Shown here piece after piece: positions 20,482 to 31,895 of a DNA stretch of 64,000 bases. The position numbers were made by a program, and so were the translations under genes. The stretch is from assembly GCA_963691655.1 (NCBI GenBank), contig OY829326.1, positions 112,503,388 to 112,567,387 of the forward strand, given 5' to 3'. Source of the stretch: Toxonevra muliebris. Taxonomy: Eukaryota; Arthropoda; Insecta; Diptera; Pallopteridae. Positions within the stretch are counted from its first letter, which is position 1; each line of letters starts with the position of its first letter. The notes below the pieces were generated by a model that worked only from the letters and a program-made list of their open reading frames with translations, was not told where the DNA came from and did not search any database.

Positions 20482-22266
20482 TCTTTATATGTATATGTAA
20501 TCGTAGAGTTTTGTGTGTATGTCGTCGTGTAACTTCTGAACGACTGGACCGATTGAAGTTATATTTCCAGAATATATTTTCTTAAGTGGGAGGATGGATC
20601 ATAGCTATTCATAATGGCTTTTAGTAAAGTGGTCGTGGCACCTCCCATACAATCCTAATTGTTTTTTGGGTATATCTCAAGAACCATTTATAGCACAGTA
20701 CAGAAATTTGGTAAGTACAATAACGAGAATTGACAATGCCATGCTATAACAAAAATATAGGTGGAATTGACAAAGGAGGTGTGGCACCTTCCATATAACC
20801 TAAATTTCCATTATGAGATACATATCATAGGAGCCATTTATGGTACGGTACTAAAATTTAGATTCTTTCAGTTTGTTGAATAAGTGGGACCATGCTCCAT
20901 TCTTATTTTCTACTACTATTTCTACTACTAATTCTACTACTATTTCTACTACTATTTTCTATTAATTTTAGCCTTTTTTTCTACAATTTCTTCTTACTTT
21001 CGACTATTTTTTAAACAAATATTTTCTACTACTATTTTACTACTTTTTTCTACTACTTTTTTAATACATTTTTCCTACAATTTTTTTTTTTTTATTTTGT
21101 ACCGCCACTTTCTACTATTGTTACTACTATTTTCTATTAGTTTTAGCCTTGTTTTTTTCTACAATTTTTTATTATTTTCTACTACTCCTTCAACCAATAT
21201 TTTCTACTACTATTTTACTACTTTTTCAATACATTTCTACTTTTTTTACTACTAATTTTTACTACTTTTTTACAAATTTTTCAACTACTATTTTTTATTA
21301 TTATTTCTACCACTCTCTCTACTCCATTTTTTCTATTTTTATTACTTTTTACAACAATTTTTAATATTATTTTCTATTCTTTTTCCTACTATCTTTTTTA
21401 CTACTATTTTCTTTCCATTTTTACTGCTATTTTCTACTACTTTTTCTATTCCTTTTTCTACTATTAAGTCTTCTACTTTATGAAATATCTTAAGACCCTG
21501 CTTCGCTGTCTTAAAATCCGTTAGGTGGCGCTGTATTTTTAATAAATATCAAATTGGTTCAAATTTGTAAATAATTTTTGGGATATAATTTTCAAGAATA
21601 TATGAATTATGAATATGGATCCTTCTGAAATATTGTTTCTATAATTTAACTGAAATCTAATAAAATTGTTCAGCAAAAAAAAAAAAAAAAACACTTAAAA
21701 GTCATTTCTTTTTACTACAGATATGCTGGAATATCTATCTAACTGCTGAATGACCCCTTTAGCATCAACTGGGTTAAGAACTTTGCTCAAATGGTATCAT
21801 CAGCTGAAATGGCTTTGTTTCTGTCGAATCTCGCTCTCTGATGCGAGTAACGGTCTTTAGTTTTTGCAAGTATCCACTATTTTATTTGCTATCAGACTTC
21901 AGTTGTTTTCGTACACGTCGTTGAGTTCCCATCCGTGATAATACAATAAAAAAGTTTAATTTTCTGGTCGTTCAGACGCAATGTAAAATTTCATTTCTAA
22001 ATTTAATTATCACAATATTGATTTGAGATTTTCATTTATAATGATTCTCTGTTTTTTATATACAGTTCTGCAAGTTAAATACTTTTGAAAATGCAATTAT
22101 GTCAACAATGAGACACATTTTTAAATCTAGAATTTTTTTTCGAAATTCAATGGAAGCCTGAATTGTCATTACGAATGTTCAATTTTAAATATCACGTACT
22201 TCATCCTTTTTTAATTTTCGCACTTTGTCGCTGAAAAGGCAGAACAACGTTTGCCGGGTCGTCTAG
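20482..22266 (+). mobile_element. Helitron-like non-autonomous element (probable)
   Basis: A candidate 5' end, A|TCTTTATATGTATATG at 20482, is followed by CTGAACGACTGGACCGATTG, a phrase class common just inside insect Helitron 5' ends. The 3' end has GGCAGAACAACGTTTGCC (about 22238-22255), a short hairpin with one bulge, followed by GGGTCGTCTAG|T. CTAG at 22263-22266 before T fits the CTRR terminus and A/T target of Helitrons. There is no Rep/helicase gene. Half of the interior is a CTA-rich simple repeat. The 5' boundary is less certain than the 3' end. Confidence 0.58.
20905..21475. repeat. Imperfect (TTCTACTAC/TTTT)n simple repeat
   Basis: About 570 bases built from TTCTACTACTATTTT-like units with variable T-runs, lying inside the Helitron-like element. 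ORFs in it are rich in Tyr, Phe and Thr and are repeat translations. Confidence 0.85.
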
Positions 22267-22409
22267 TCTGTTATAATATCAACAAAATGTTTAAAATTTA
22301 TTGAAAAATTTCAGACACATAACACTAAGAAGCAGAAAATAATTATTTAAACCAAAAAAAAAAAGATAATAATAAGGAGTGTAGAGTGTAGTTACAGTTA
22401 TTTAGGTTG

Positions 22410-22922
22410 TTAACTCTTTCATACCCAATGTTGCGTAAATACAACGTTCACTTTTCTGTGCCATAAATAAAGTGTTTAACAAATTTTACTATTAACGCTA
22501 TATGCATTCGGTTCTGTTAGGTATTCTTCATGTTTACTTATTGCCGAACATTTGGAATTTCCTTCTTAAGTAATTTTTTTTTTAATATTTTATCTTTAAA
22601 GCCCAGCAAAAAACCAAAAATTTTTAGTAAAATCTTTTGCATTATTTTTTGAAAAAAATGCATTTAATAATTACTAAGCGGAAATTTTCTTTATCAAATA
22701 TATTTGTAAAAGAAAAAGAGAATACGAAAATCAAAAAATTGGAGGAATCGTATTGTCCAGTGGTTGCCTACAGCTCCGTAGTCATTTTTTTTAACCTTTA
22801 ATAAAAGACAAACAAATCAATATAGAAACATGAAAGTTGGTGTCATTGTGGATTGTGGAGGACCTGAGTAACCATAATTTCAAAACAGAACGTTTATTAT
22901 AATTCTGGTGTCAAAGGGTTAA
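22410..22922. mobile_element. TTAA-flanked MITE, about 505 bp, diverged
   Basis: TTAA at 22410-22413 is followed by CTCTTTCATACC. The right end is GGTGTCAAAGGG followed by TTAA at 22919-22922. The terminal repeats match at 9-10 of 12 positions. Size and target site fit a second piggyBac-type MITE, different from the one at 11 kb. There is no coding capacity. Confidence 0.65.
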
Positions 22923-23213
22923 GGGGGCGCTTGCGGTGTTTCCAAAAACTTCGTTTTTTTCATAAATAGATTTAACCACGGGCTTGTAATATTTACAACA
23001 ACAAACCATTCTATTATTTACTTACGTAGTGTGAGTGGCTTGGTTTAACACCCGATAATTTTTAGCAAGGAATATTTCCTTCAAAGACAGTATAATAGTT
23101 TTCTCAACGGTTTTTTTATCGGCCTATTTTCAAGAGGAAAGATAAGAGATGGAAACAAAGTGATTATACAAAAACTGTTTATCCCTTTGTGTTTAACAAC
23201 TTTTCTTCAGACA

Positions 23214-23950
23214 TCAAATTCGTATCTGTTTAGATAAACATATTTCTTCATATCCCCTGAAGACTCTATTTTTCCGACATGAGGTCCATACTGTTGGAGA
23301 GCTAGAGGTGATGGAGGAAAACTGAGTACGCAGTCGTGATGGTATTTTCAGAAGTATGAATGCAAAATATTGTAGGGTAAATTTGGTATGATCGTAAACG
23401 CTAGGAAAAAATCTTGCTAGCAACTTATTCCATAAAACGAAAGGTACGACATAGAAAAGAACTATCTCGGTAATGCGTACTGCGTTGGAGTATCGTTGCC
23501 ACATATAATACCTGAATTCGGAAAGCAGTTCAAGCAGTCTTAGAAAACACATGAACAGGTGGCATCAATCCGATCAGTTCCGCAAATTATCTTCCATAGA
23601 AATAACGATCAAATAAAGTAACGCAGGCCATGTTTTTACTATACCCCAAAGAATCAATAGAGCTGGAAACCTTGCTGTTTCCTATTAGCTTTATTGCTCG
23701 CTGTTGAATATGGTCCAGAATATGTGAGCGAATATCACATTGGAAGGGCATGCCTAGACATCAAAAGCTGCTGATTCCGCAATGTCAATTTCAACCATAA
23801 TTTTGGAGTTAATTGGGAAGTCTTACGTGCGTTAAATTCTATCTGCGAAACCACATTCGAAGATTGATATGAGATCATGGTTGAGTGAGCCATTCTACAT
23901 ATTCTTTTTCCTCTCAATTTCAATAACAGAAAGTCATTGATGAAATTAAG
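23214..23950 (-). pseudogene. Non-LTR retrotransposon remnant: palm end and C-terminal domain, many lesions
   Basis: On the - strand, across several frames, fragments read NRIEFNARKTQCC-like text near 23810-23860, HILDHIQQRAIKLIG near 23690-23720, then SIDSLGY and VTLFDRYFYG near 23590-23650, and RDSSFLCRTFRF near 23440-23470. This order matches the region from the end of the reverse transcriptase palm to the C-terminus of CR1/RTE-like LINEs. Frameshifts and stops interrupt it repeatedly, so it is an old dead copy. The open frame at 23214-23552 is in a shifted register and is not a separate gene. Confidence 0.68.
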
Positions 23951-24316
23951 GAATTTTACTGAACTTTAAAATTTTCTGCAATATATGTAGTAGTATGAAG
24001 TATTCCAATATTTACATCCATTACATACTTAAAATATTTACACTGTATGCTGTCAATTTGTGGTATGTCATGTGTATTCGTTCTCTCACCGAAACTGTTT
24101 CCAAATATCTCTGGTTTTTCTTCTTTTTTTTTTTTGTTTAAAATATTTATTTATGTGACTATTATTTGCTTCGACATTGTCATACAAATGTTACAAAAAT
24201 GCACTGTCTTTCATCATGAGGAAAGTGCAGCCAACAAAGCTCGTTAGTTTTGAATTTTTGAGAAAAAAAAATAGTATTAAATTTTCGATAAAAGTTTTTT
24301 TTTTATTTTTACTGTA

Positions 24317-25605
24317 CAGGGTGACAATCGTAAAGTGACGCACACATTTCAGCAGTTTTTTTCAAAAGGACGTACTTCCATTAAGTACAATTAAGTGTTA
24401 ACATTGCTGAATATATAAGCATTCATTTGAACCCCACCTCATTCAATATAACCTCCTTTAGCCTGCACAAATGCCTTCAATCGATCCGGAAATCGTAGGA
24501 CTGTTCGCCGCAGGACTTCCTGATCAATTTCAGTCCAGGCTTTCTCTAATGAATTTGTCAGCGACTCCAGACTGTGGTGTTGAGATGCAGAAGCCTTACT
24601 CTCTAAAATACTCCAAATAGTGTAGTCCATTGGATTCAAGTCTGGGGAGTATGGTGGCCATTCTTGAGATGTTATGAATCCAGAAAAATTGTCTTTTATC
24701 CATGTTTGCGTTAATTTTGCCATGTGGGAAGGTGCAGAATCTTGCTGGAAAGTCCAGTTTTCATTTCCAAATGTATCTTGGGCCCAGGGAAGAACATGTT
24801 CATTTAAAATGCTCCGATAAACAACCTGGTCAATTTTAACACCCTCTTCAACGAATATTAGAGGGGTTCTGGCATTAGCGGAAACTCCAGCCCATACCAT
24901 AACGGAAGCTGGCTTTTGAACTCGGCCAACAGTCCTATTTTGTTGCGATGATGATGTTAGCCACATTCGGTCATTTTGCGCATTGAAATGTTGTTCAACC
25001 TTGAAAATTTTTTCATCTGTAAACAAGATATTTTCAACATTTTTTAACACGGAGGAGCGTAGCAACGCCTTGCACCTTTGCAGTCGCAAATCTTTCTTTT
25101 TTTGTGTCAGATCTTGAGCTTTTCGAAGCTTGTACGGCTTAAGATTAAGCTTTGATTTTGCAATGATTCGCACTGTTTCACGGTTTACTCCCACTTCCTT
25201 AGCGATTTTTCTCATTGAGCGCCTTGGATTTCGCTTGATTCGTTTACGAATTTTTTCTGTTAAACCAGTAGTGGCAACTGTTGAAAATTTTCCCCGGTCT
25301 CTATCTCCAAAGCCCCCAGTTTCATTATGTCGAATAATAGCTCGGTCTACCGTACGACTTGACAAATTTAAAGCCTTTGCAATTTGACGGCTACTATAAT
25401 TTGCCAAATAAAATTTCATAATTTCACGACGAATATTTTCCTTGTCCATTTTTATGGAAATTTCAAAATGTAATAACAAAAATTCAAATGAAATTAAAAG
25501 CAAAGCCAATGATGAATGAATTTACTTTTTTAAATTAAAGTAACGGTAAATGGCAAAGCTTGCTGCAGAGTATTAAACTTGCGTCACTTTACAATTGTCA
25601 CCCTG
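24317..25605 (-). mobile_element. Complete Tc1/mariner element, DD37D (maT-type), 1289 bp
   Basis: Terminal inverted repeats of about 26 bp: left CAGGGTGACAATCGTAAAGT..., right ...ACTTTACAATTGTCACCCTG, with one mismatch. The element is flanked by TA dinucleotides at 24315-24316 and 25606-25607, the expected target duplication. It contains a single uninterrupted transposase gene. Confidence 0.95.
24439..25449 (-). CDS. Tc1/mariner transposase, DD37D, intact ORF
   Basis: ATG at 25449, stop at 24439, 336 residues, within the usual 330-350 of the superfamily. The N-terminal part has two helix-turn-helix regions (YSSRQIAKALNLSSRTVDRA and RSMRKIAKEVGVNRETVRII), the paired-like DNA-binding domain. 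The catalytic triad is Asp in LFTDEKIF, Asp in FQQDSAPSH and Asp in PPYSPDLNPMDY, 37 residues after the second, which defines DD37D. It cuts and pastes its own element at TA sites in the nucleus. The longer frame upstream (to 25509) begins with TTG and a hydrophobic stretch and is not taken as the start. No stop or frameshift and only one mismatch between the terminal repeats suggest that the copy is young and could be functional. Confidence 0.93.
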   Translation of the reverse strand: MDKENIRREIMKFYLANYSSRQIAKALNLSSRTVDRAIIRHNETGGFGDRDRGKFSTVATTGLTEKIRKRIKRNPRRSMRKIAKEVGVNRETVRIIAKSKLNLKPYKLRKAQDLTQKKKDLRLQRCKALLRSSVLKNVENILFTDEKIFKVEQHFNAQNDRMWLTSSSQQNRTVGRVQKPASVMVWAGVSANARTPLIFVEEGVKIDQVVYRSILNEHVLPWAQDTFGNENWTFQQDSAPSHMAKLTQTWIKDNFSGFITSQEWPPYSPDLNPMDYTIWSILESKASASQHHSLESLTNSLEKAWTEIDQEVLRRTVLRFPDRLKAFVQAKGGYIE

Positions 25606-25880
25606 TAAAGAATAAATACCATTTACATATATCTAGATATATGCATAAATGTTTTCATATCGATACCTCACTTCTAAAGTGTAACAAAACCGAAATTTGA
25701 TGAATTTGAGATAAGTATGAGAAACTATTCTCGGAACGATTACGCAACAGTTCCAAAGAATAACAAGTCGATAATTCAATATAGTTCAGTTGCTACACCC
25801 TATATTTTATCATAATCGATTAAAACATATAATGATAAAAGTATCACTAGCCATTTAAATTTCTAATCATCTCGTAAGTA

Positions 25881-27162
25881 AAGGGTATTTTTTTAGAAGT
25901 GTGATTTTCAATCTGGCAATCGGAGTTGGTTTTTTTTGACAGGATCAAGTGATTTATGCTCAGTTTGGTTTGCCATTTCATAATGAATAGACTTACTTCT
26001 GAACAACATTTGCAAATCGTGCATATTTATTACCAAAATAAAAGTTCTGTTCGCTCGACGCATCGCGTGCTGCGTCCAATATTCGGTCGACATAATCGCT
26101 CAGCAGAGACGGTAATTCGAGCAACCATAGATCGGTTTCGCACCACGTTTACTCTAGTGAATAATGCGCATCCTAAGAGACGCTGTACACTGCGCACCGA
26201 AGACACTAATGCTGCTGTGGAACAGAGTATCGAAGAAGACCCGAATGAGTCGATCCGCCATCGCGCGCAACAATTAGAGCTTTGCCCATCCACTTTATGG
26301 AAGATTTTGCTGAAGGATCTTGATTTGCGGGCTTACAAAATCCAACTCGTGCAAGAATTGAGGCAGAACGCCCATCAAGCGCGTCGCACGTTCGGCAAAT
26401 GGGCCCAAAACGAGATGGCCACCGATCCCGATTTTCACAAGAAAATTTTGTTCAGCGATGAAGCTCACTTTTGGTTGAATGGGTACGTTAATAAGCAAAA
26501 TTGTCGCATTTGGAGTGATGATAATCCACAAGCCATCGTCGAGACGCCGTTACATCCTCAAGTCAAAGTCACTGCTTGGTGTGCTCTATGGGCAGAGGGA
26601 ATCATTGTTCAATATTTCTTCAAAGATGAAGCCGACCATAATGTTACAGTCAATAGGGAATGCTATAGAGCCATGATTAATGACTTTTTCGTGCCTGAAT
26701 TGGAGGATGTTGATGTGGACGACCTTTGGTTCCAACAAGACAGCGTTACATGCCATACAGCCAACGAAACAATCAATTTATTGAAGAAAACTTTTGGTGA
26801 GCGCATTATCTCGCGTCGTGGGCCTGTAGCGTGGCCTCCAAGATCGTGCGATTTAACACCGCTGGACTAATTTTTGTGGGGTTATGTGAAGTTGTATGTC
26901 TACGCAGATAAGCCCGAGACGATTGACGCCTTGGAAGAGAATATTCGGCGCGTTATTACTGACATACGGCCCCAATTGCTGCAAATAGTGGTCGAAAATC
27001 GGGCCTCTCGGCTGCTAGCCGCGGCAGCCACTTGCCCGAAATCATTTTTAAAACATAATGGCAAACCCTCATCTTTATAATAAAGCTAAATTCTTGGCCA
27101 TAAGATTAAACGCATATAGTTTTATTTCTTCCTGAAAACCACACTTCTAAAAATACACCTTT
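25881..27162 (+). mobile_element. Tc1/mariner element, DD41D (rosa-type), 1282 bp
   Basis: Imperfect terminal inverted repeats: left AAGGGTATTTTTTTAGAAGT... and right ...ACACTTCTAAAAATACACCT, flanked by TA at 25879-25880 and 27163-27164. It has a single transposase gene on the + strand with one nonsense codon. Confidence 0.92.
25983..27080 (+). pseudogene. DD41D rosa-type transposase with one in-frame stop
   Basis: The probable start is the ATG at 25983 (MNRLTSEQHLQIV); an ATG at 25956 is in frame upstream. The DNA-binding region includes STHRVLRPIFGRHNRSAETV. Catalytic residues are Asp in ILFSDEAHFWLNG, Asp in FQQDSVTCHTANET and Asp in PPRSCDLTPLD, 41 residues apart, defining DD41D. A TAA at 26871-26873 directly after this last Asp replaces the aromatic codon that normally follows. 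The frame then continues FLWGYVKLYVYADKPE to a stop at 27080, about 365 codons in all. One base change separates it from a full-length ORF, so the copy is young but broken. Confidence 0.92.
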
Positions 27163-28798
27163 TACTTATTTCTGACTTGTTACACTTTAAAACTGAGGTC
27201 TCGATATCAGGAGCTCCAAATCAAACGCAATAATCACACAATAGTTGATTTTAATTTATTGCGCTTTAATTTGGGTTCCTCATATCATTTAATGTGCAAT
27301 GCGGAATTATTATAAACATTTAATTTATAAAAAATATAGAAACAAAATTATTTGAATTTTGAAGTGTGATGAGAAAGTTATGCAACCTGAATTAAAAATT
27401 AGTGGGTACTTATGCTATGATAATGATGGGAATCGATAGAGTTACTCTCATATTATAATAAGCTATAAATATAAACTACAAATCGGATAGTGCATACATA
27501 TATTAGAGCACTAAACTTACTTTATTGCACACACCTGTCGAAATTATTCATAACCTCCTTCATTCACCGCTACTGCAAATGAGATTTCCAGCATTCATAA
27601 TGAAATCCCAGCAAAGTTAGCGCAAAGAATATTTTCTTAAAATTTTGTAGCCTTTATAAATTATGCAAAATTCTACCTAAAAGATTTAAAAAATATATAT
27701 ATTTTTTTTTTTTGGTGCACCATAAAGTTTGTGTCGCCTCCACTTCAAATTAACGCTAATTTTTCATAAAGAAGCATACTACATAGTGCTTGCGTAAAAA
27801 GTTTCACATCAAAAATGAGTAAGTAGCAGAGTGTCTGAAAAGTTTTTATGCTGTCAATCAGCAATTTGCAATTTTTAAGTCCAAAAGGAATATGGAAAAG
27901 GTTTTAACTTTTTTTCAAATGTACATACATTTCATGTAGGGTACAAAATTTCGATCCAAAAATTCTCTTTTCGTATAACATTTCTCATGAACTCATATAT
28001 ATTTTTTTCATTTAATGATGCTAAAAATATGTATATTCCAAATAATATTAAAATGGAAAAGTTTAACATTGTTGAATGAATTTGCAAAGTGAAGAACGAC
28101 ATCGTCATCATTCGACATCATCTGCTTTAGTGTCATAGCAATCTGCATACATACATAGAGAGCAATCGGAAGTTATAAGCCCGTCACATTTTATTGCAGA
28201 ATTTTTGTTCAACTTTATTTGACAGTAAGAACAAGAATATTTTGGAAGTAGGATATAAAAAAAAAAAAGATTTCACATTTATATTTTTGTACGAAATTCT
28301 TGAATAATATTCAAAAATATTTTTTTACCTTTTTTCAATAATTTTTATTATAGTTTTTTTATATGGTTATGTATGTAAATATAAAGTTCAGATATTAACT
28401 AATGAATTTCATTAATTTATTTGACCTAATTTATACATATTATCAGTAAACATTGACACGCTTGCATCCGTGTTTATTACTCAATGCAAATTTTTTGCAT
28501 CTACAGGTATCTCTCGTATAACATGATAGTTAGCTTAAAAAAACAAATAGTGTAATGCGAATTCGTATTATTCGTGTTATATGTGAATTTTGAATTTGCT
28601 GTTTTATAAACGAAATTTTGCTATACAGAACAATGAAGTAACTAGTACAAAACAAAACAATTTAAAAAATGTAATAAATAAAAGTAAAAAACTCATGGTT
28701 GAAGATGAATAGCTGAGAATAAGATGAGTCCTAGCGTTTCGGAATGAATTTTTCATGTTGAACACGAATCTGGGATCAAAAGCTTTCCATCACGTCAC
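27163..28798. other. AT-rich non-coding stretch, nothing recognised
   Basis: No ORF of note, no repeated block and no terminal repeats were seen. A few T/A runs are present, for example near 27690-27712 and 28258-28269. Confidence 0.35.
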
Positions 28799-29421
28799 GT
28801 TTTGGCCATTTTTGAAAAATTGTGGAGAATAACCTTGACGTGTTACAAACTTCGCTAATATTAGAAATAAAAGCCTACATTATATCCTTTCAAATGAGCC
28901 CTAAGCCAAATTGTTCGCATGTGCCCTAAGAGCAAGGGTTGTGAATATGTCAAGGGGTGCAGGAAAAAAATGTACACTGAACGAATTTTATGTTACTTAC
29001 ACCCACGGCCATACATAATGAGAAGTGCAGTGGTCCGAAATGTTTTAATGGTCATTGGTTGCATATTTGCAGCCAAATTCAAAAATTCAAAATGGCGGAT
29101 CAAATATGGAATTTATCTTATTTATACCTATGGCCAGATATAATGAAAAGTGCAGTGGTCCGAAGTCTTTTAAGGGCCGCTGGTTACAAATCTGAAGTCA
29201 GGTTTCAAAAATTCAAAATGGCGAACAAATTTAGGATGTAAGATAAAATCAGTTCTGCGTACATTTTTTTCGAGCACACCCCTGCTCAAAAACTGCATGC
29301 GAAAAATTTGACGTAGGGCTCATTTGAAAGGGCATGGTTCAGCTAATCTAATTTCAGATATTAGCAAAGTTTGTAGCACGTAAGGGTTCAGCTCCACATT
29401 TTTTCAAAAATGGCCAAAAAC
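28799..29421. mobile_element. Fold-back (long inverted repeat) element with tandem core
   Basis: Left arm 28799-28998 and right arm 29238-29421 are inverted copies with moderate divergence (for example TTTGGCCATTTTTGAAAAA at the left end, its complement at the right end, and CCTTTCAAATGAGCCCTA in both arms). The core holds two direct copies of a 124-bp unit starting GGCCATACATAATG (29008) and GGCCAGATATAATG (29132), each ending in TTCAAAAATTCAAAATGGCG. There is no transposase. The structure fits a fold-back or MITE-like element. Confidence 0.82.
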
Positions 29422-29989
29422 ACTATTTTTAGATATTTCAATTGTGTTGCAAAGAAATCGTGTTTTAGGAAAATTATGCTGCACGAGGGAAACCTGTAGG
29501 TAAATATTTTCTTTTGCGTTTTTTTTTCTTTTTTTTTTTTTGAATGTTATATTAAATTTTTTAATCAAGAAGTAATTAATCTGATTTTGTTGTTCATTGA
29601 AAATTTGTGATTGTAATATGTTTGTTGTTTTATAAAATTTATTATATTTTTATTTTGGTAATATTGATACGCCATAAAGAGTTCAAAAATTAAATAAATA
29701 ATTACATTTTGTGGTTATCATATAGGCATTAAATGAACGAAATTATTATTATTATTTTTAGTGTGAAATATTTGTATAGCTACAATCAATCAAAAAAGTT
29801 TTAAACACATTTAATTTTAAAACGATATTATTTTTTAAGTTTTAGTAAATATTTACATCAAGTGCTTCCCTGAAACATTTGGTTTTATTGTATGATAGAT
29901 GCTTGGTTCAGTTGGATCACTGAATAGTTGATAATCAATTTAGTTAGATCATTTAAGAAAAAAAAAATTAAAGTAAAATCTAGAAAATA
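29422..29989. other. AT-rich stretch, nothing recognised
   Basis: T-rich and A-rich runs (for example 29517-29541) and no coding signal. Confidence 0.35.
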
Positions 29990-30370
29990 AAATTTTCCTT
30001 TCAATAACGAAACCTTTAGATGTGGAATTTCCGATTTACTTTTATGTCTCTTACTTTTTCTCACCGCACCCTCATACCCTTTCCCACAAACCCTCTCCAT
30101 TACCTCCTCCCACATCCACCATCTCATCTTTCTCTCTTCCCTCTCCCTCTTCCCTCTCTCTCTTCCCTCTCTTTCTCTCCCCCTTTCTCTTTCCTCTCTC
30201 CCTCCCTCTATTGCCCCCCTATCTCCCCCTCTTTCTCCCCTTTTCTATACTCCACTCTCTCTCCTCTTTGTTTCTCCTTCTATCTTTCCCTTTCTCTTTT
30301 CTCCATCTGTCTCCTTTTTTTCTCTCATTCCGTCCACTCTTTCTTCCCCCATATCTTTTTCCGAAGAAAA
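29990..30370. repeat. Pyrimidine-rich tract, copy 1
   Basis: After AATTTTCCTTTCAATAACGA and GATTTACTTTTATGTCTCTT the + strand is almost pure C/T for about 300 bases (CTCTCTTCCCTCTCCCTCTTC type). A related start and tract recur at 31655-31895. ORFs here are Ser/Pro/Leu-rich repeat translations. Confidence 0.75.
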
Positions 30371-30377
30371 AACCTTG

Positions 30378-31620
30378 AGATGCACTCAATTCTCACCTAT
30401 GGTGCAGCAACCTGGTTGCAAAGAGTTAAACTAATTACAATGATGAATACCCTCACCAAAATTTAAAGGCTGGCCGGCATCTGTATCACAAGAACAATGC
30501 GAATAAGTCTCACAACATCCAAGGAGGCACTACTTGAACTCGCACTTCTATTTATAGATAAGGCTGCCAAAAGCCTACTTATGGGTATATTAAGAGAAGG
30601 AGCTAGCAAGGGGGAGACCCTTAGCAGTAGAGACTTAGAAAGTATCTCTGCTGGCCTTCCCCTAGTCACCCTGCCTAGAGGTGATATGAACAAGAAATAC
30701 AACTTCGAAAAATACTTCAAAGTTATACTTGGTAGCAAGAGAAAATGGGACACCCAGGCATTCCACATCTCTCATAAAGAACACATATTCAGGTGGTACA
30801 CCGACGGCTTAAGAACAGAGAGGCGAGTGGCTGCAGGGGTATGTGGCACAGAAACCAAACACTCGGAGCCTATGGGAAGAACTCTAAATATTTTCTTAGC
30901 GGAAATTCTTGCCATACGACTCGGTGCACAGTTCAACCTCGAACGTGGCTGTAAAGGCAAAACATAGTTATATACTCAAATAGTCAAGCCACTATCAGAG
31001 CTCAAGATTCCTTTGAGATTTTATCAAAACTAATATGAGAATATCTAGAGCTCCTGAAAACATTAGACAAGAAGAGTAAGGTCACTCAGTTCTGGTTACC
31101 TGAACAATTAGGTATTCATGGTAACGAAATAGCCGACCACGTAGTAAGGAACGTGGTGGTCAAGACCTACATTGGTCTTGAATCCCAGATAGGTATAGAA
31201 ATTCAAGCCTTAAAAGCTCCTTAAAAGAGGTGGAATGGAACAGTAGGTCGTTCTACTGAGCTCACCTTCCTAATCGAAGCTACTTGTTGAGAATTTCTAC
31301 CCCAAAATAGCAACTTTTAGTCTCAAGCTAAGCAAAAATCAAATCAGATTAATCATGGGTTTTCTTTCAAGACACTGCAAACTGGGGAAGAACATGAAGA
31401 ACTAAGCCATAGTTCAGGATAGCACCTGTGTTTTGCCAATGGAAGAAGGAAACACCAGAACATATCCTAATACACTGTGAGGTACTCATTTGCAGGAAAA
31501 AAAGATATCTAGGGCACTACCACTCAGAAAGTAGGGGCATCATAACATTGGAGGCACCAGTAACCAAGTTACTATCGAGGGTATAACAGGCCTTTATGGT
31601 CGCAGTACACAACACACAAA
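30378..31620 (+). pseudogene. Decayed non-LTR retrotransposon 3' region with RNase H
   Basis: The frame at 30497-30967 and its upstream neighbour read SILTYGAATWLQRV, then RLAGICITRTMRI, then a linker, then FRWYTDGLRTERRVAAGVCG (RNase H first motif) and FLAEILAIRLGAQ (second). After a TAG at 30965 the same domain continues in pieces, with IYSNSQATIRAQD-like and VTQFWLPEQLGIHGNEIADH text up to about 31140. A C-terminal motif around ETPEHILIHCEVLIC follows near 31450-31490, with frameshifts. The order fits a LINE with RNase H (R1/Loa/I-like). It is flanked on both sides by the pyrimidine-rich tracts. Confidence 0.72.
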
Positions 31621-31654
31621 TTAATAAATCAATCAACTTGAAACTAATTTGAGA

Positions 31655-31895
31655 AAATACAATTTTCCGTTTAATAATAGATTTACTTTTGTGTCTCTTA
31701 GTTTTTTCTTAACGCGCCTTCTCACTCTTTCCCACATACCCTCTCCAACACGTCATTCCACCCCAATTCTTTCAACTCTCTATCACTCTCCCCTTCTCTT
31801 TTCTCTCTCTCCCTCGCTCTCTTCCTCTCCCCCTTTTTTACACTTTTTCTGTCTTTCTCTTCTATCTTTCTCTTTCCTTTTTTGTACTCCTTTGA
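31655..31895. repeat. Pyrimidine-rich tract, copy 2
   Basis: It starts CAATTTTCCGTTTAATAATA and GATTTACTTTTGTGTCTCTT, matching the beginning of copy 1 at about 29993 and 30033, and continues as a C/T-rich tract. The pair flanks the LINE remnant in direct orientation. Confidence 0.7.

Noticed and set aside
21149..21364. 71-codon Phe/Tyr/Thr-rich ORF that could look like a membrane peptide
   Set aside because: Direct product of the TTCTACTAC-type simple repeat.
30020..30466. Ser/Leu/Pro-rich ORFs of 118-148 codons
   Set aside because: They arise from a pyrimidine-rich tract that has no stop codons in these frames.
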